Shown: positions 1 through 8,692, counted from the first letter of the stretch. The stretch: DNA of 64,000 nt from Gonocerus acuteangulatus (GCA_946811695.1 OX328127.1:48583783-48647782), one strand, 5' to 3'. A program made the numbers and translations. Notes: generated by a model from the sequence alone, not told the origin.

Positions 1-612
1 CGACTCCTCGATATTCTTACTACCAATGGATTTCCTACCAACATTCTCACCCGTCTCATAAATTCTTTTAATAACCCTAAACCCATCCCCACTACCCAAG
101 ACAATATTGTCCCTCAATTCAGAGGCCTCCCTTATATCCCAAACCTCACAGAAAAAATCCAAAAATCCCTACGCGATACATTCCCCACTCTAAAACTAGG
201 ACTATCGACACAGAACAAACTGAAAAACTTACATACGACTCTTAAAGACCCTATCCCACAAAAAGACAGGACCAATGTAGTCTACAGAATCCCTTGCATC
301 ACACCCAACTGCAATAGTGCGTACATTGGACAGACTAAAAACCCAGTAAGAAAACGTATAAACAACCAGAAAAACGATGTCCGGAATAAAGACATAAAGA
401 CAGCTTTAACTAGACATGCCATCACAGACGGACATGACTTTGGTTTTGACCTATACTCCATCCTTTCCACTGAATCCAACGAAGACAAACGCCTCCTTTC
501 CGAATCAATTTTTATCCACCTAGAAAATAACCCAGTTAATGACAAAATTGACAAAGAAGTCATCTCCTCTACCTACTCCAACATCTTCCATTTATTAAAA
601 ACTCCATCCTAA
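1..612 (+). CDS. Penelope-like polyprotein, C-terminal part (RT tail and GIY-YIG endonuclease), partial
   Basis: Frame 1 is open from the first base to a TAA at 610-612, giving 203 codons of a protein truncated by the window edge. About residues 1-85 fit the segment linking reverse transcriptase to endonuclease. The endonuclease begins near VVYRIPC (the degenerate GIY part), runs through NCNSAYIGQT (the YIG part with the spaced cysteines usual in Penelope), a basic RKR stretch, the two histidines of RHAITDGHDF, and the NEDKRLLSE segment that carries the metal-binding glutamate. In this family the nuclease nicks target DNA for target-primed reverse transcription. No stop or frameshift interrupts the visible part, so the copy may be fairly young, but the RT catalytic region is outside the window. 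Confidence 0.88.
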   Translation, partial: RLLDILTTNGFPTNILTRLINSFNNPKPIPTTQDNIVPQFRGLPYIPNLTEKIQKSLRDTFPTLKLGLSTQNKLKNLHTTLKDPIPQKDRTNVVYRIPCITPNCNSAYIGQTKNPVRKRINNQKNDVRNKDIKTALTRHAITDGHDFGFDLYSILSTESNEDKRLLSESIFIHLENNPVNDKIDKEVISSTYSNIFHLLKTPS

Positions 613-933
613 TCCCCTATACCGCCTGCAATATAGCCCTTTATACCTGCCTCCCTTTCCATTAACACAACATTTTATGACTTTATGACCCCTTACTGTA
701 CTTCGCCGCTTTCGCCGCTCTTTTTTTCATCTTCTATATTCTCTGTCCATTGGGTGGTCCAGAACCCCCCCCCCTCATAACCAACTCCTTTCTTCCTATG
801 TTTCCCTGTATTAACTGTCAGAAATGATCCCGCATTTGTGAGGAATAGTTCTCTATCTTCCCATCGGTAAGCCCATATTGTTATTCTTATATCTAATCTA
901 ATATGTAATCTGTTATTCTTATATCTGTTTTCC

Positions 934-988
934 TAATAATCCAAACACTTCTAGAGCACATTGTTCTCTAGAAGTGTTTGGATTATTA
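934..988. repeat. 23-bp perfect inverted repeat in the Penelope-like 3' tail
   Basis: Arms 934-956 and 966-988 are perfectly complementary with a 9-base loop. It sits between the endonuclease stop codon and the hammerhead, so it would form a strong RNA hairpin in the element transcript. I do not know a function for it. Confidence 0.85.
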
Positions 989-1033
989 TTAGTTATTGGT
1001 ACAGTATTACATCCGTCCTACTTGTTTTTTACA

Positions 1034-1072
1034 GCCCTGATGAAGGCTTGAAGTTCAAGCCGAAACGTCGGC
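1034..1072 (+). ncRNA. Hammerhead ribozyme of the Penelope-like element
   Basis: All core boxes are in order: stem I strand GCC (1034-1036), CTGATGA (1037-1043), a self-complementary stem II (GGCTTGAA and TTCAAGCC, 1045-1061), GAAAC (1062-1066), then GTC as cleavage triplet (1067-1069) and the closing GGC (1070-1072). Stem III is only the palindrome ACGT, too short to fold alone. Such minimal type I hammerheads are known in Penelope-like elements and are thought to act as dimers. The motif lies at the end of a real Penelope-like coding region, which makes chance occurrence unlikely. Confidence 0.82.
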
Positions 1073-1115
1073 ACAATAAAACCATTTTTATGATAAAATG
1101 TAGTTTTATTAAATA

Positions 1116-1991
1116 GCAGTGACCGAACCCCGACAATCCCTACCTTGCATCATCTACGGTCAAAGATCTCCTCTCAATAGCTTCTGTCAGTTTCTTTGGT
1201 CACTGGCAATATAGTTCTGCATGAGAAATTAGACGAGCTCACCAACCCATTTTTAACGCATAACATACGGAAAGTGTAGTCATTGAGGCAGAATAGTTTA
1301 ACGACGGGTCCCATTAAAACTGGTAGTTACTATTCCCTGCTTGACTATAATTCACTTTTCATATTCATTCAACAAATGCCATTTCTCATTTCTCCCAATG
1401 TTGCATTTATAAACCTAAGCAGTTTGCTCTACAACTCTCTACCGATCAATGAACGGGGGGAGTAATTGTTTTAACCATTCTACTCGGCTAATTCTACCAT
1501 TGATAGAATTATTCCTGGATGGTTATTTGGAGCAGTGATCCGGTAATTAGGGATCTCATGCACTCTAAATTGAGAATTTAAAACACTGTGCTTAGTTTCA
1601 ACATTCCCCGGTGTGCGTAAATTTAAAATAAATTACCAAAGAGCTTTGAGCTCTGCCTCATTATGAATGCCTGGTGCTAATAGCTTGGCCCTGCAAAATA
1701 ATAAATAAAAAACATTCGGATGGACAAAAGCTATCGAATTCGGACACATTAAAGATTTTTTTATTATATTAAACATATTATTAATATAATATGAAATTTC
1801 TTCTACCAACTAAATAACGAAAATGAACTACATAAAATGTATATATAACGGAATAAATTTGTATAAACAGTTCTTAATTAATATAAGGTTCAGTTTTTAG
1901 AGTCCTTCCGCGATTAGTGCGAAAATTAAAAATAAATATTAAAACAAAAACAGGAAACAGGTACTAATGACCCAAGAAGTCGAAGTACCTT
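1116..1991. other. AT-rich intergenic sequence, nothing recognised
   Basis: No long open frame, RNA gene or repeat copy that I can match elsewhere in the window. Short open stretches here lack coding character. Confidence 0.5.
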
Positions 1992-1995
1992 AATA

Positions 1996-2056
<61 letters not shown>
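1992..2056. repeat. TA microsatellite
   Basis: About 65 bp of almost pure TA dinucleotide, flanked by unremarkable AT-rich sequence to about 2290. Confidence 0.95.
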
Positions 2057-2058
<2 letters not shown>

Positions 2059-2289
2059 AAACAATTGCTGTGGGATCTTTGAATCTTCGAAAGCGAATCT
2101 GATTAAATCTTTCCGATAAAAGTATTATTAATTTTATTAATGAGTATCACTAAAGTAGCAATTAATGTGGGTTTTATCAGTATTTTCGAGACAATTAATC
2201 GATCAATGTTTATTATATTTAGTGTTTATATAACAATAACTAATGTTAGAATTATTTATTCATAATTAACTACCGAAATTTATATATTA

Positions 2290-2460
2290 TTATTATTTTT
2301 ATTTTTGTTTTTCAGCGCGCCGACATCTGGGGCATTAGCACCGACATCCATGGTACAGCGAGGAACTTTCTCCACGATACGTGAGATGGAAGAATTCCTG
2401 CTACCGGTGGGTCTCGAATCCACCCTCTCCCACATGAGTATGCACTAGACCACGGGGATA
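2290..2460 (-). mobile_element. tRNA-derived SINE, second family (SINE-2)
   Basis: Read on the minus strand there is a tRNA-like head with an A-box-like TGGTCTAGTG (about 2443-2452) and a B-box-like GGATTCGAGACCC (about 2409-2422), then a body, a GC-rich hairpin tail containing GATGTCGGCG, and an A-rich tail (the T-rich run at 2290-2310 on the plus strand). Fragments of the same tail occur at 3265-3327 and 8085-8155, and a related head at 26827-26885. Confidence 0.65.
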
Positions 2461-2481
2461 CCGAAATACCGATATGATTGT

Positions 2482-2580
2482 ATATTTATTTGAATTTTAA
2501 CGTCCATTTTAATTAACAAAGAATTTTAGGACGAATTATCTATACGTTACCGGCCTTTTCTAGCCAGGATAGGGCTGTCA
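2482..2580 (-). mobile_element. SINE-1 tail fragment
   Basis: Matches the 3' body of the SINE-1 family (segments ATAGATAACCCGTCCTAAA and AATGGACGTTAAAATTTAAA on the minus strand). The tRNA-like head is missing; the Helentron-like element starts six bases further on. Confidence 0.75.
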
Positions 2581-2585
2581 TTTTT

Positions 2586-2721
2586 TTAGCGCGGTTCCTC
2601 CCTCCCCCATAGGGAGGAACCCCGCTTATAAGGTTGATACAATGAAACAATCCGGAAGTGCCGACTAGAAAATTTCGCGTTTCAGAACCCCTAGAGACCG
2701 AAAATAACGGTGGTTCAAATT

Positions 2722-2772
<51 letters not shown>

Positions 2773-4391
2773 TTATTTATTTATTTATTTATATATTTGT
2801 CTGTTTGATGAAATTTGGTACAAAAATCGTTCGTCTAATTTGAAAGGTCAAGTTCGTTAACCAGCAAGATCCGCCAACTGGAAGATGGCGTTTGGGGTGA
2901 AATTCGCGCAAAAAAATCGTAACGCTTACGTTTTTGAGTTCATAAGCTTGTAAGTACTCGTTTTATATGATTCCTGGGCTAGGAAAACGAATGAAACCAT
3001 TTTCAAGGCGATAGCTTTAGCCGTTTTCGAGAAAATTGGAAAAATAGTTTTTCGTTTTTGGTTTGGGTACTTAGAATCATGGGATTCAGTTGAAACATTT
3101 TCTGCATGTTCTACCTTCATCAAAACTAATATGTTGAAATTTTGGTTACGTTTGGAGTTAAGGAAGGGTTAGAATATTTTATTAATTTTATTATAGGAAG
3201 GGGGGAAAATATTTTATTAACAGAAATAAAAAGTTTTAGTAACTTTGTTTACTTTCCTTAATATTTTATTTATTTTTATTTTTATTTTTTTTTTACGGCG
3301 CATCTACATCTTGGCCATTAGCGCCGTCTTTCCTTAATATCTCGAAAAAGGTTGAGAATCTTGGTAAACGGAAGAATACCATTAGAAAGCGTTTTAAATG
3401 CTCTAAAAAAAAGGTTCTAATGAAAGTTTTGATTAGGCGATGTCAATCGGAAATATAAGAGCTTAAATCTTTAAAGTAATTGATTTCGCTTATTCGAACT
3501 GTTCTTTTTGTCTGTTTTTTATTCCTTGTTATTTTTTAATTGCTTATAGTTGGATTATGTATTTGAAAATAAAACAGATTAAGAAAAATAATTTAATGTT
3601 AGAGATATGGATATAGCTTTTCAACTGCCTAGCGTCCTTCCTAGGGAGGGTTGTTTGTCTTTGATTTTGGTACTTAGAATTATGGGATACAGTTGAAACA
3701 TTTTCTGCATGTTTGAATTTTATCAACACTAATATGTTGAAATTTTTGTTACGTTTAGAGTAAAGGAAGGGTTAGAATAAAATATTTTATTAACAGACAA
3801 AAAAAGTTTTGGTAACTTTGTATACTTTCGTAAGTATCTCGAAAACCGTTGACAATCTTGTGAAGCGGAAGATTACCATTCGAAAGCTTACTAAATGCTC
3901 TACAAAAAAGGTTCTAAAGAAAGTTTTAATGAGGCGATGTCAATCGGAGAAATTAGTGCTTAAATCTTTAAATTAATTGATTTCGTTTATTCGAATGGTT
4001 CTTTTTGTCTGTTTTATTCCTTGTTATGTTTTAATTGCTTATAGTTGGATAATGTACTTGACAATAAAAATGGTTAAGTAAAATAACAAAAACAATTTAT
4101 TGCTAGAAATATAGATTTCCAGGATTCCAAGACCTTGTCACTAGCGGGTCCGTTTCTAGTGTTAGCCGACCCTTCCAGGTAAGATTGTAAATCATGACCT
4201 TTCAAGACTTTACTACACACAGGAATTGCGTTAGTGACTTTAAGGGTTGACACGCCATTATAATAATTAATCAAAAAAAAAAAAGACTGGTGGAACCAAA
4301 ATAATAACTGCTTCTATTTTAATCTTTCCAAATTAGACTAGGGATATGAACGGAACCGCGCTAAGATGATGCAGTTCCTGCGAGACGGACT
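2586..4391 (-). mobile_element. Helentron-associated (INE-like) non-autonomous element, copy 1
   Basis: On the minus strand the element starts AGTCCGTCTCGCAGG (4391 downward), has the sub-terminal repeat TTAGCGCGGTTCC (4364-4352), an internal duplicated block of about 600 bp (3058 and 3660 start similar units), a TA/TTTA microsatellite core (2725-2792), and ends in a strong hairpin with GGGAGGAACC followed by the inverse GGAACCGCGCTAA (2598-2586). Paired short sub-terminal repeats, a microsatellite core and a 3' hairpin are the plan known from INE-1/DINE-1 elements linked to Helentrons. A matching copy lies at 26902-29520 in opposite orientation, and a short relative at 38661-39032. No coding capacity is seen. 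The class assignment is inference from structure. Confidence 0.6.
3265..3327 (-). mobile_element. 5'-truncated SINE-2 insertion with 13-bp target duplication
   Basis: A 63-bp block with a T-rich left side (A-tail of a minus-strand insert) and the SINE-2 hairpin tail is flanked by CTTTCCTTAATAT at 3252-3264 and again at 3328-3340. The sister copy of the host element (near 27450-27475 and 27962-27990) lacks the block, so it serves as an empty site. Confidence 0.78.
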
Positions 4392-4402
4392 TTTTTATTT
4401 AT

Positions 4403-4450
4403 AAAAGCCACCAACCCATAGTGGGAATCGACCCTACGACCTCTCAATTT
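4403..4450 (-). mobile_element. SINE-1 head fragment
   Basis: On the minus strand it carries GGGTCGATTCCCACTATGG, the B-box region of SINE-1, directly beside the end of the Helentron-like element. The rest of the SINE is missing. Confidence 0.6.
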
Positions 4451-4592
4451 CCTCCCAATAGTAAAGCTGTAAAGAGGTTAATTAAGAAATTTTATTCTGT
4501 ATGGCTCATGCTTTTGCATAGAACATACTATTCATATATTTTTTATTTCAATTAAAAATATTATTATATTTACAAAATCTTTCCATTGTACT

Positions 4593-4593
<1 letters not shown>

Positions 4594-4653
<60 letters not shown>
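4594..4653. repeat. TA microsatellite
   Basis: Nearly pure TA run that abuts the left end of the first hammerhead inverted repeat. Confidence 0.95.
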
Positions 4654-4660
<7 letters not shown>

Positions 4661-4727
4661 TTTTATCCTAGGAGGCATGGGGTCATTAAAACAGTCTTCC
4701 CTTTTTTTATACTACTTTATTTATTGG

Positions 4728-4772
4728 GCCCGACATGTTTCGTGCGTCTTTTCTTCGCACCTCTTCAGGGGC
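4728..4772 (-). ncRNA. Hammerhead ribozyme, left arm of first inverted repeat
   Basis: On the minus strand: stem I GCCC, CTGAAGA, stem II GGTGCG paired with CGCAC across a nine-base loop, GAAA, minimal palindromic stem III ACATGT, cleavage base C and closing GGGC. CTGAAGA in place of CTGATGA keeps the required CUGANGA consensus. Stem I pairs perfectly. Cleavage activity is inferred. Confidence 0.78.
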
Positions 4773-4909
4773 ACTTCTTGCAAGGAAGTCCTCTCGTTCC
4801 CAAGTGCTCCCTCTGGAGTCCGGCTTATTACTAACCCTGTAAGTGGATTGCCAAAAAAACATTTTGGGGGGGTAGTACTTGGGAACGAGAGGACTTCCTT
4901 GCAAGAAGT

Positions 4910-4954
4910 GCCTCTGAAGAGGTGCAAAGAAAAGACGCACGAAACATGTCGGGC
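4910..4954 (+). ncRNA. Hammerhead ribozyme, right arm of first inverted repeat
   Basis: Mirror copy of the left-arm motif, with CTGAAGA at 4914-4920 and GAAACATGTC at 4941-4950. Stem I has one G-T pair (GCCT with GGGC) and stem II one base change against the left arm, so it may be slightly weaker. Confidence 0.75.
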
Positions 4955-5060
4955 CCAATAAATAAAGTAGTATAAAAAAAAGGACGACTGCTTTAATGAC
5001 CCCATGCCTCCTAGGATAAAAAAGAATTTGGATATTTTGGGTCATCTATAAGAATAAATA

Positions 5061-5109
<49 letters not shown>

Positions 5110-5123
5110 TATAATATATATAA

Positions 5124-5178
<55 letters not shown>
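5061..5178. repeat. TA-rich microsatellite between the two hammerhead inverted repeats
   Basis: Two TA runs separated by a short imperfect stretch fill the whole gap between the two inverted repeats. Confidence 0.93.
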
Positions 5179-5181
<3 letters not shown>

Positions 5182-5254
5182 GCGTTTCGTTCTTTTAGGC
5201 TTAGGGTCGGGAAAAAGTAGTACTTCCTTGTGTCACACCACTTTATTTTTTCCT

Positions 5255-5299
5255 GCCCTACATGTTTCGTGCTTAATTCATTCGCACCTCATCAGGGGC
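5255..5299 (-). ncRNA. Hammerhead ribozyme, left arm of second inverted repeat
   Basis: On the minus strand: GCCC, CTGATGA, stem II GTGC paired with GCAC, GAAA, ACATGT, cleavage base A, GGGC. GUA is an allowed cleavage triplet. Stem I is perfect. Confidence 0.8.
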
Positions 5300-5823
5300 A
5301 CTTCTGCAAACAAATCCATTTTTGTACCTCCCAATATTAAACATATCTAAAATATACAACATTTTAAAAAAGTCCAGATTTTAAAATAACTTTAACAAAC
5401 ATTTTTTAAAAGTCCTACCTTGCTAAGAAGTCCTCTCGTCTCCTCATGTACCTTCTACGGAGACAGGGGTAATACTAGTCATGTCCTAAGCATACCAATA
5501 TGGCCGCGTCTTTATCTATATATTTGTAAAGTCCGTCCGTTACAATAATTAGGTCTTAATCTATTACAGAATGGAAAATTTGATGTACGTTTCTAAGATC
5601 GGTCCTTTTATTAACAGCTGTTTTTGAATTTTTTAGAATATAAATATTTTCTTTAATTTTTCTTTTCAGCGTGTTTCTTTCTTTAAGAGAGGACTTCTTA
5701 GCAAGGTAGGACTTTTAAAAAATGTTTGTTAAAGTTATTTTAAAATCTGGACTTTTAAAAATTTTGTATATTTTAAATATGTTTAATATTGGGAGGTACA
5801 AAAATGGATTTGGTTGCAGAAGT

Positions 5824-5868
5824 GCCCCTGATGAGGTGCGAATGAATTAAGCACGAAACATGTAGGGC
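5824..5868 (+). ncRNA. Hammerhead ribozyme, right arm of second inverted repeat
   Basis: Exact mirror of the left-arm motif: CTGATGA at 5828-5834, GAAAC at 5855-5859, closing GGGC at 5865-5868. All core residues are present. Confidence 0.8.
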
Positions 5869-5970
5869 AGGAAAAAATAAAGTGGTATGACACAAGGAAG
5901 TACTACTTTTTCCCGACCCTAAGCCTAAAAGAACGAAACGCATTAAGAAATATTTTGGATCATCCACAAG

Positions 5971-5973
<3 letters not shown>

Positions 5974-6044
<71 letters not shown>

Positions 6045-6045
6045 A
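5974..6045. repeat. TA then TG microsatellite
   Basis: A TA run changes abruptly to TG near 6027, directly right of the second hammerhead inverted repeat. Confidence 0.95.
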
Positions 6046-6893
6046 TTATTTTACTTATTATAATCCTAATCTAATAATAGGATATTAATAAATATTCCTA
6101 ATTCAAATAATTTTAATAAAAAATACAAAAAAGTAAAAAACATAATTTAAATATAAAGATAATAAAAGTAGTACATGATTATTTATCTGCTTTTGATTTA
6201 TACATTTATCAGCTTTAATTAACAACAATTCAGATCTAACTAAATATAATATCCTAATCCCCTATAAACGATTATAAATTTTCGTATATATAGTGTCTTT
6301 AAGGCTTATTGGGCATTAATTTTGGTCTTTTTTATAGTGTCTTTTTTGTCTTTTCTTTTTTAATTTCGTCCAGTATACGTTAATTTAGAATCAAGCTAGT
6401 TAATATTTTCTTACTATTTAGAATTTATTAATAGACAATCTGTGCTTAAATCTTGTTACAGCGAGCTACGTACAAAAGGTTGCTAACCATATTCGATAAT
6501 TATCCGTCAAGGGACGACAATTATATGTGTAGAATACGGCGTAGAATAGCACTGTAATGGTAGTTACCATTGGGGACTGTGTTCTGTAGTTGTATGGAGC
6601 GGCCTAAATCATAGTTTAGGGTGCCATAATAGACGTACACGGCAGTCAAAACTTACAGCCAACTTGGGTTGCGGCCTGAATGGGACTTGGGAGTACTAAT
6701 ACCTGATAATCCGATCTTACAAGAGCTTTAATGCGAACATAGGATCTTGTTAGGATAACGACTTCGACATCCTTGTCTTCTCGTCGAATATGCCCCAATA
6801 ACTTGTTTAGTAACGGCCAGAAGATGGGAGTATAGTACACTATGATTTCTCCCCGGACTGATAGAATTCCATGGGAAAAGCAAGCTAATCAGT
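6046..6893. other. Intergenic sequence, nothing recognised
   Basis: AT-rich to about 6450 and then of more balanced composition. Open frames on the minus strand (6646-6985) overlap each other and a hairpin and show no domain I know. Confidence 0.5.
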
Positions 6894-6939
6894 TCAACAT
6901 GTCCAAATTGCCGGAGTTGCGGCAATTTGGACATGTTGA
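6894..6939. repeat. Perfect 20-bp stem hairpin
   Basis: Arms 6894-6913 and 6920-6939 are perfectly complementary around the loop GAGTTG. It is not a terminator context or part of a repeat seen elsewhere in the window. Confidence 0.88.
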
Positions 6940-7175
6940 AAATGCGGATCTTAGTGCGTTTTGACATAATCCTTATTCTATCCATAGAGGGAGATGACTC
7001 GATGTTCTGGAGGACCTGACCTCAAAACTTGGGCGCACACTTAAGATTTTGTCTTGTAGTCTGGTCGTTCAAGGATTGGATACGGGGTTCCAGATCGTCC
7101 CTAGGCCTACCCACTCTTTAATTATTTTAATGGGCGAGAGAAAACGGGCACCTAGTAGTATCTACCCTCTGGGCC

Positions 7176-7178
<3 letters not shown>

Positions 7179-7246
<68 letters not shown>

Positions 7247-7289
7247 TTGATGTTTATTTTTCGTCACTGGTATGATATTTTTCTATGTA

Positions 7290-7351
<62 letters not shown>
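7179..7351. repeat. Two TA microsatellites
   Basis: TA runs at 7179-7244 and 7286-7350 flank about 40 bp of non-repetitive sequence. Confidence 0.95.
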
Positions 7352-7352
<1 letters not shown>

Positions 7353-8084
7353 TTTATGTGTGTTAACACGGCACCCACAATGTCTGGTTATTGCCATGAA
7401 ACTTGGTTTATAGCATTCGCATAACAAACATTTGAACGAGTTCAATACCCAGACAAATATAGAGGGGGCTACTAAATTATTGGCATGCCCCTAACGGATG
7501 ATTGCAACGAAACTCGACTCTCACCGTGATCATTTAAGAAAAGAATGTGATGTGAAAATAACCAAAATAGGACTATTAACAATTAGGGTTTACCCCGAAA
7601 CTAAATTATTAATTTTCCGATAACGGTCGTTATTTTTATTTCCTATTAACCAAAGCATGTAGAAATCATGCCCTGACAAAGATAGTCCAATAGAAATTAG
7701 TGTGTAGGTCTAATAAACATTAATAATAGAGTCATTACAAAAATATAAAAAATAATTCTATATACGGTTATTTTGTGTTCTAAGCCCATTCATCTGGAAT
7801 AGTAAGTAAACCATCTTGCCGAGGTATTTGCTTAGTTATAGTTATACAGCTCCTGCGCATCGGACTTGCATTGTAGCAAGAAAAAAATGGCAATACTTTA
7901 AATATCAAAGCAACACTTCTTGGTCGAAATATCAATGGCACTTTAATACACAGAAATATATTTGACGAGTGTAGTTTTAGGACTTCCGAGGTAATATACC
8001 TATTGGGGTTGCACTCATGAAAGAAATTTCGGAACATTCCTTTAAATCATCATCGATCCTAGCACTAAGGCACGTACCGATTAT
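7352..8084. other. Intergenic sequence, nothing recognised
   Basis: No domain-bearing frame or repeat copy found. Confidence 0.45.
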
Positions 8085-8155
8085 TATTATTATTTTTTTT
8101 TTTTTTTACGGCGCTTCGACAACTTGGTCATTAGCGCCGACATCCTGGGTGCAGC
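8085..8155 (-). mobile_element. SINE-2 tail fragment
   Basis: A run of about 17 T followed by ACGGCGCTTCGAC and TTAGCGCCGACATCC matches the hairpin tail of SINE-2 read from the minus strand. The head is missing. Confidence 0.65.
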
Positions 8156-8192
8156 GAGGAATTTTCCCACCATCTCCGAATTTTTGGATTTA

Positions 8193-8288
8193 TGTTCCTC
8201 AGGAGAAGCGTCTTGGGTATCCTGATTGTTTGTCTAATGTAGTTGTATCTGTAAAAGTTTATTAGTATACTACCTAATTTGTTTTACG
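8193..8288 (+). repeat. Dispersed repeat, about 95 bp, also at 57263-57358
   Basis: The two segments share blocks such as TACCTAATTTGTTTTA and CTTGGGTA in the same order. Identity unknown. Confidence 0.55.
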
Positions 8289-8294
8289 TAAAGG

Positions 8295-8692
8295 ACTATG
8301 GCCCTTTTGATCTTGCCGCTATTGATCATCTTTCTTAATTTTATTTTAGAATCTATGATGAAAATTTAATATATATACTCATATTGTTGTCATATTTTTT
8401 GTAACATACTCAAAACGTCTACATGCTGTCTGTCTGCTTGTTTGTTCCTTATACAAATCCACACCGGTTGACCGATTATGACCAACCTTGGAACGCAGGT
8501 AGGTCTTGATGCGATGAGAGTCATAGGCTGGATATGGGGGGTTAAATTTTAATATTACTTATTGGGTTTCTAATTTATTTTTGCTTTTCTAGATGCAGAA
8601 AGCAGGTGCTGCGTGGCACGCCGGGTAACAGCTAGTTCTAAAATAAAATTCTGAAAGATGATCAATAGCGGCAAGATAAAAAGGACCATAGT
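8295..8692. repeat. Palindrome interrupted at its centre by a Helitron
   Basis: Left arm 8295-8351 and right arm 8637-8692 are inverted copies with a few mismatches (for example GATCTTGCCGCTATTGATCA against its complement). Joined without the insert they would meet at ...TTTTAGAA|TTCTAAAA..., a perfect dyad. Confidence 0.75.
8352..8636 (+). mobile_element. Short non-autonomous Helitron, copy 1
   Basis: Begins TC after an A, ends CTAGT before a T, and carries the GC-rich sub-terminal GGCACGCCGGGTAAC typical of Helitron 3' ends. Insertion between A and T without target duplication is the Helitron rule. Internal sequence (CAAATCCACACCG, TTGACCGATTATGACC) matches copies at 15693-15964 and 40058-40331. 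It has no coding capacity. Confidence 0.78.

Larger units (their letters stand above)
1..1115 (+). mobile_element. Penelope-like element, 3' part
   Basis: A Penelope-like retroelement enters the window at its left edge. It contains the end of the protein-coding region (to 612), a non-coding tail with a 23-bp inverted repeat (934-988), and a hammerhead ribozyme (1034-1072) close to the 3' boundary, followed by AT-rich sequence. GIY-YIG endonuclease plus a terminal hammerhead is the known signature of these elements. The right border at about 1115 is an estimate; I see no clear target duplication because the left end is outside the window. Confidence 0.8.
4659..5022. mobile_element. Inverted repeat with two divergent hammerheads (Penelope-like terminal repeats)
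   Basis: Arms of about 155 bp (4659-4811 and 4865-5022) are near-identical inverted copies around a spacer of about 50 bp. Each arm carries a hammerhead motif, the left on the minus and the right on the plus strand. Penelope-like elements are known to have terminal repeats that can lie in inverted orientation and that encode hammerheads, so this is most simply a collapsed pair of such repeats with the coding region lost. TA microsatellites flank both sides. Overlapping open frames of about 95-110 codons in the arms are by-products of the palindrome. Confidence 0.68.
5179..5945. mobile_element. Second inverted repeat with two divergent hammerheads
   Basis: Arms of about 255-260 bp (5179-5437 and 5691-5945) are inverted and differ at only a few positions; the spacer (5438-5690) is unrelated and AT-rich. 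Each arm holds a hammerhead, again pointing outward. The sequence beyond the right arm (TTTTGGATCATCCACAAGAA) resembles that beyond the first inverted repeat (TTTTGGGTCATCTATAAGAA), so both derive from one element family whose end adjoins a TA microsatellite. No coding region remains. Confidence 0.7.

Noticed and set aside
282..563. 93-codon minus-strand frame
   Set aside because: Antisense shadow of the Penelope-like endonuclease.
4677..5045. Overlapping 94-112-codon open frames on both strands
   Set aside because: They are mirror images produced by the inverted repeat and run through the ribozymes.
7049..7366. Open frames made of Tyr-Ile repeats (also at 2658, 28301, 29163, 62752)
   Set aside because: They are translations of TA microsatellites.
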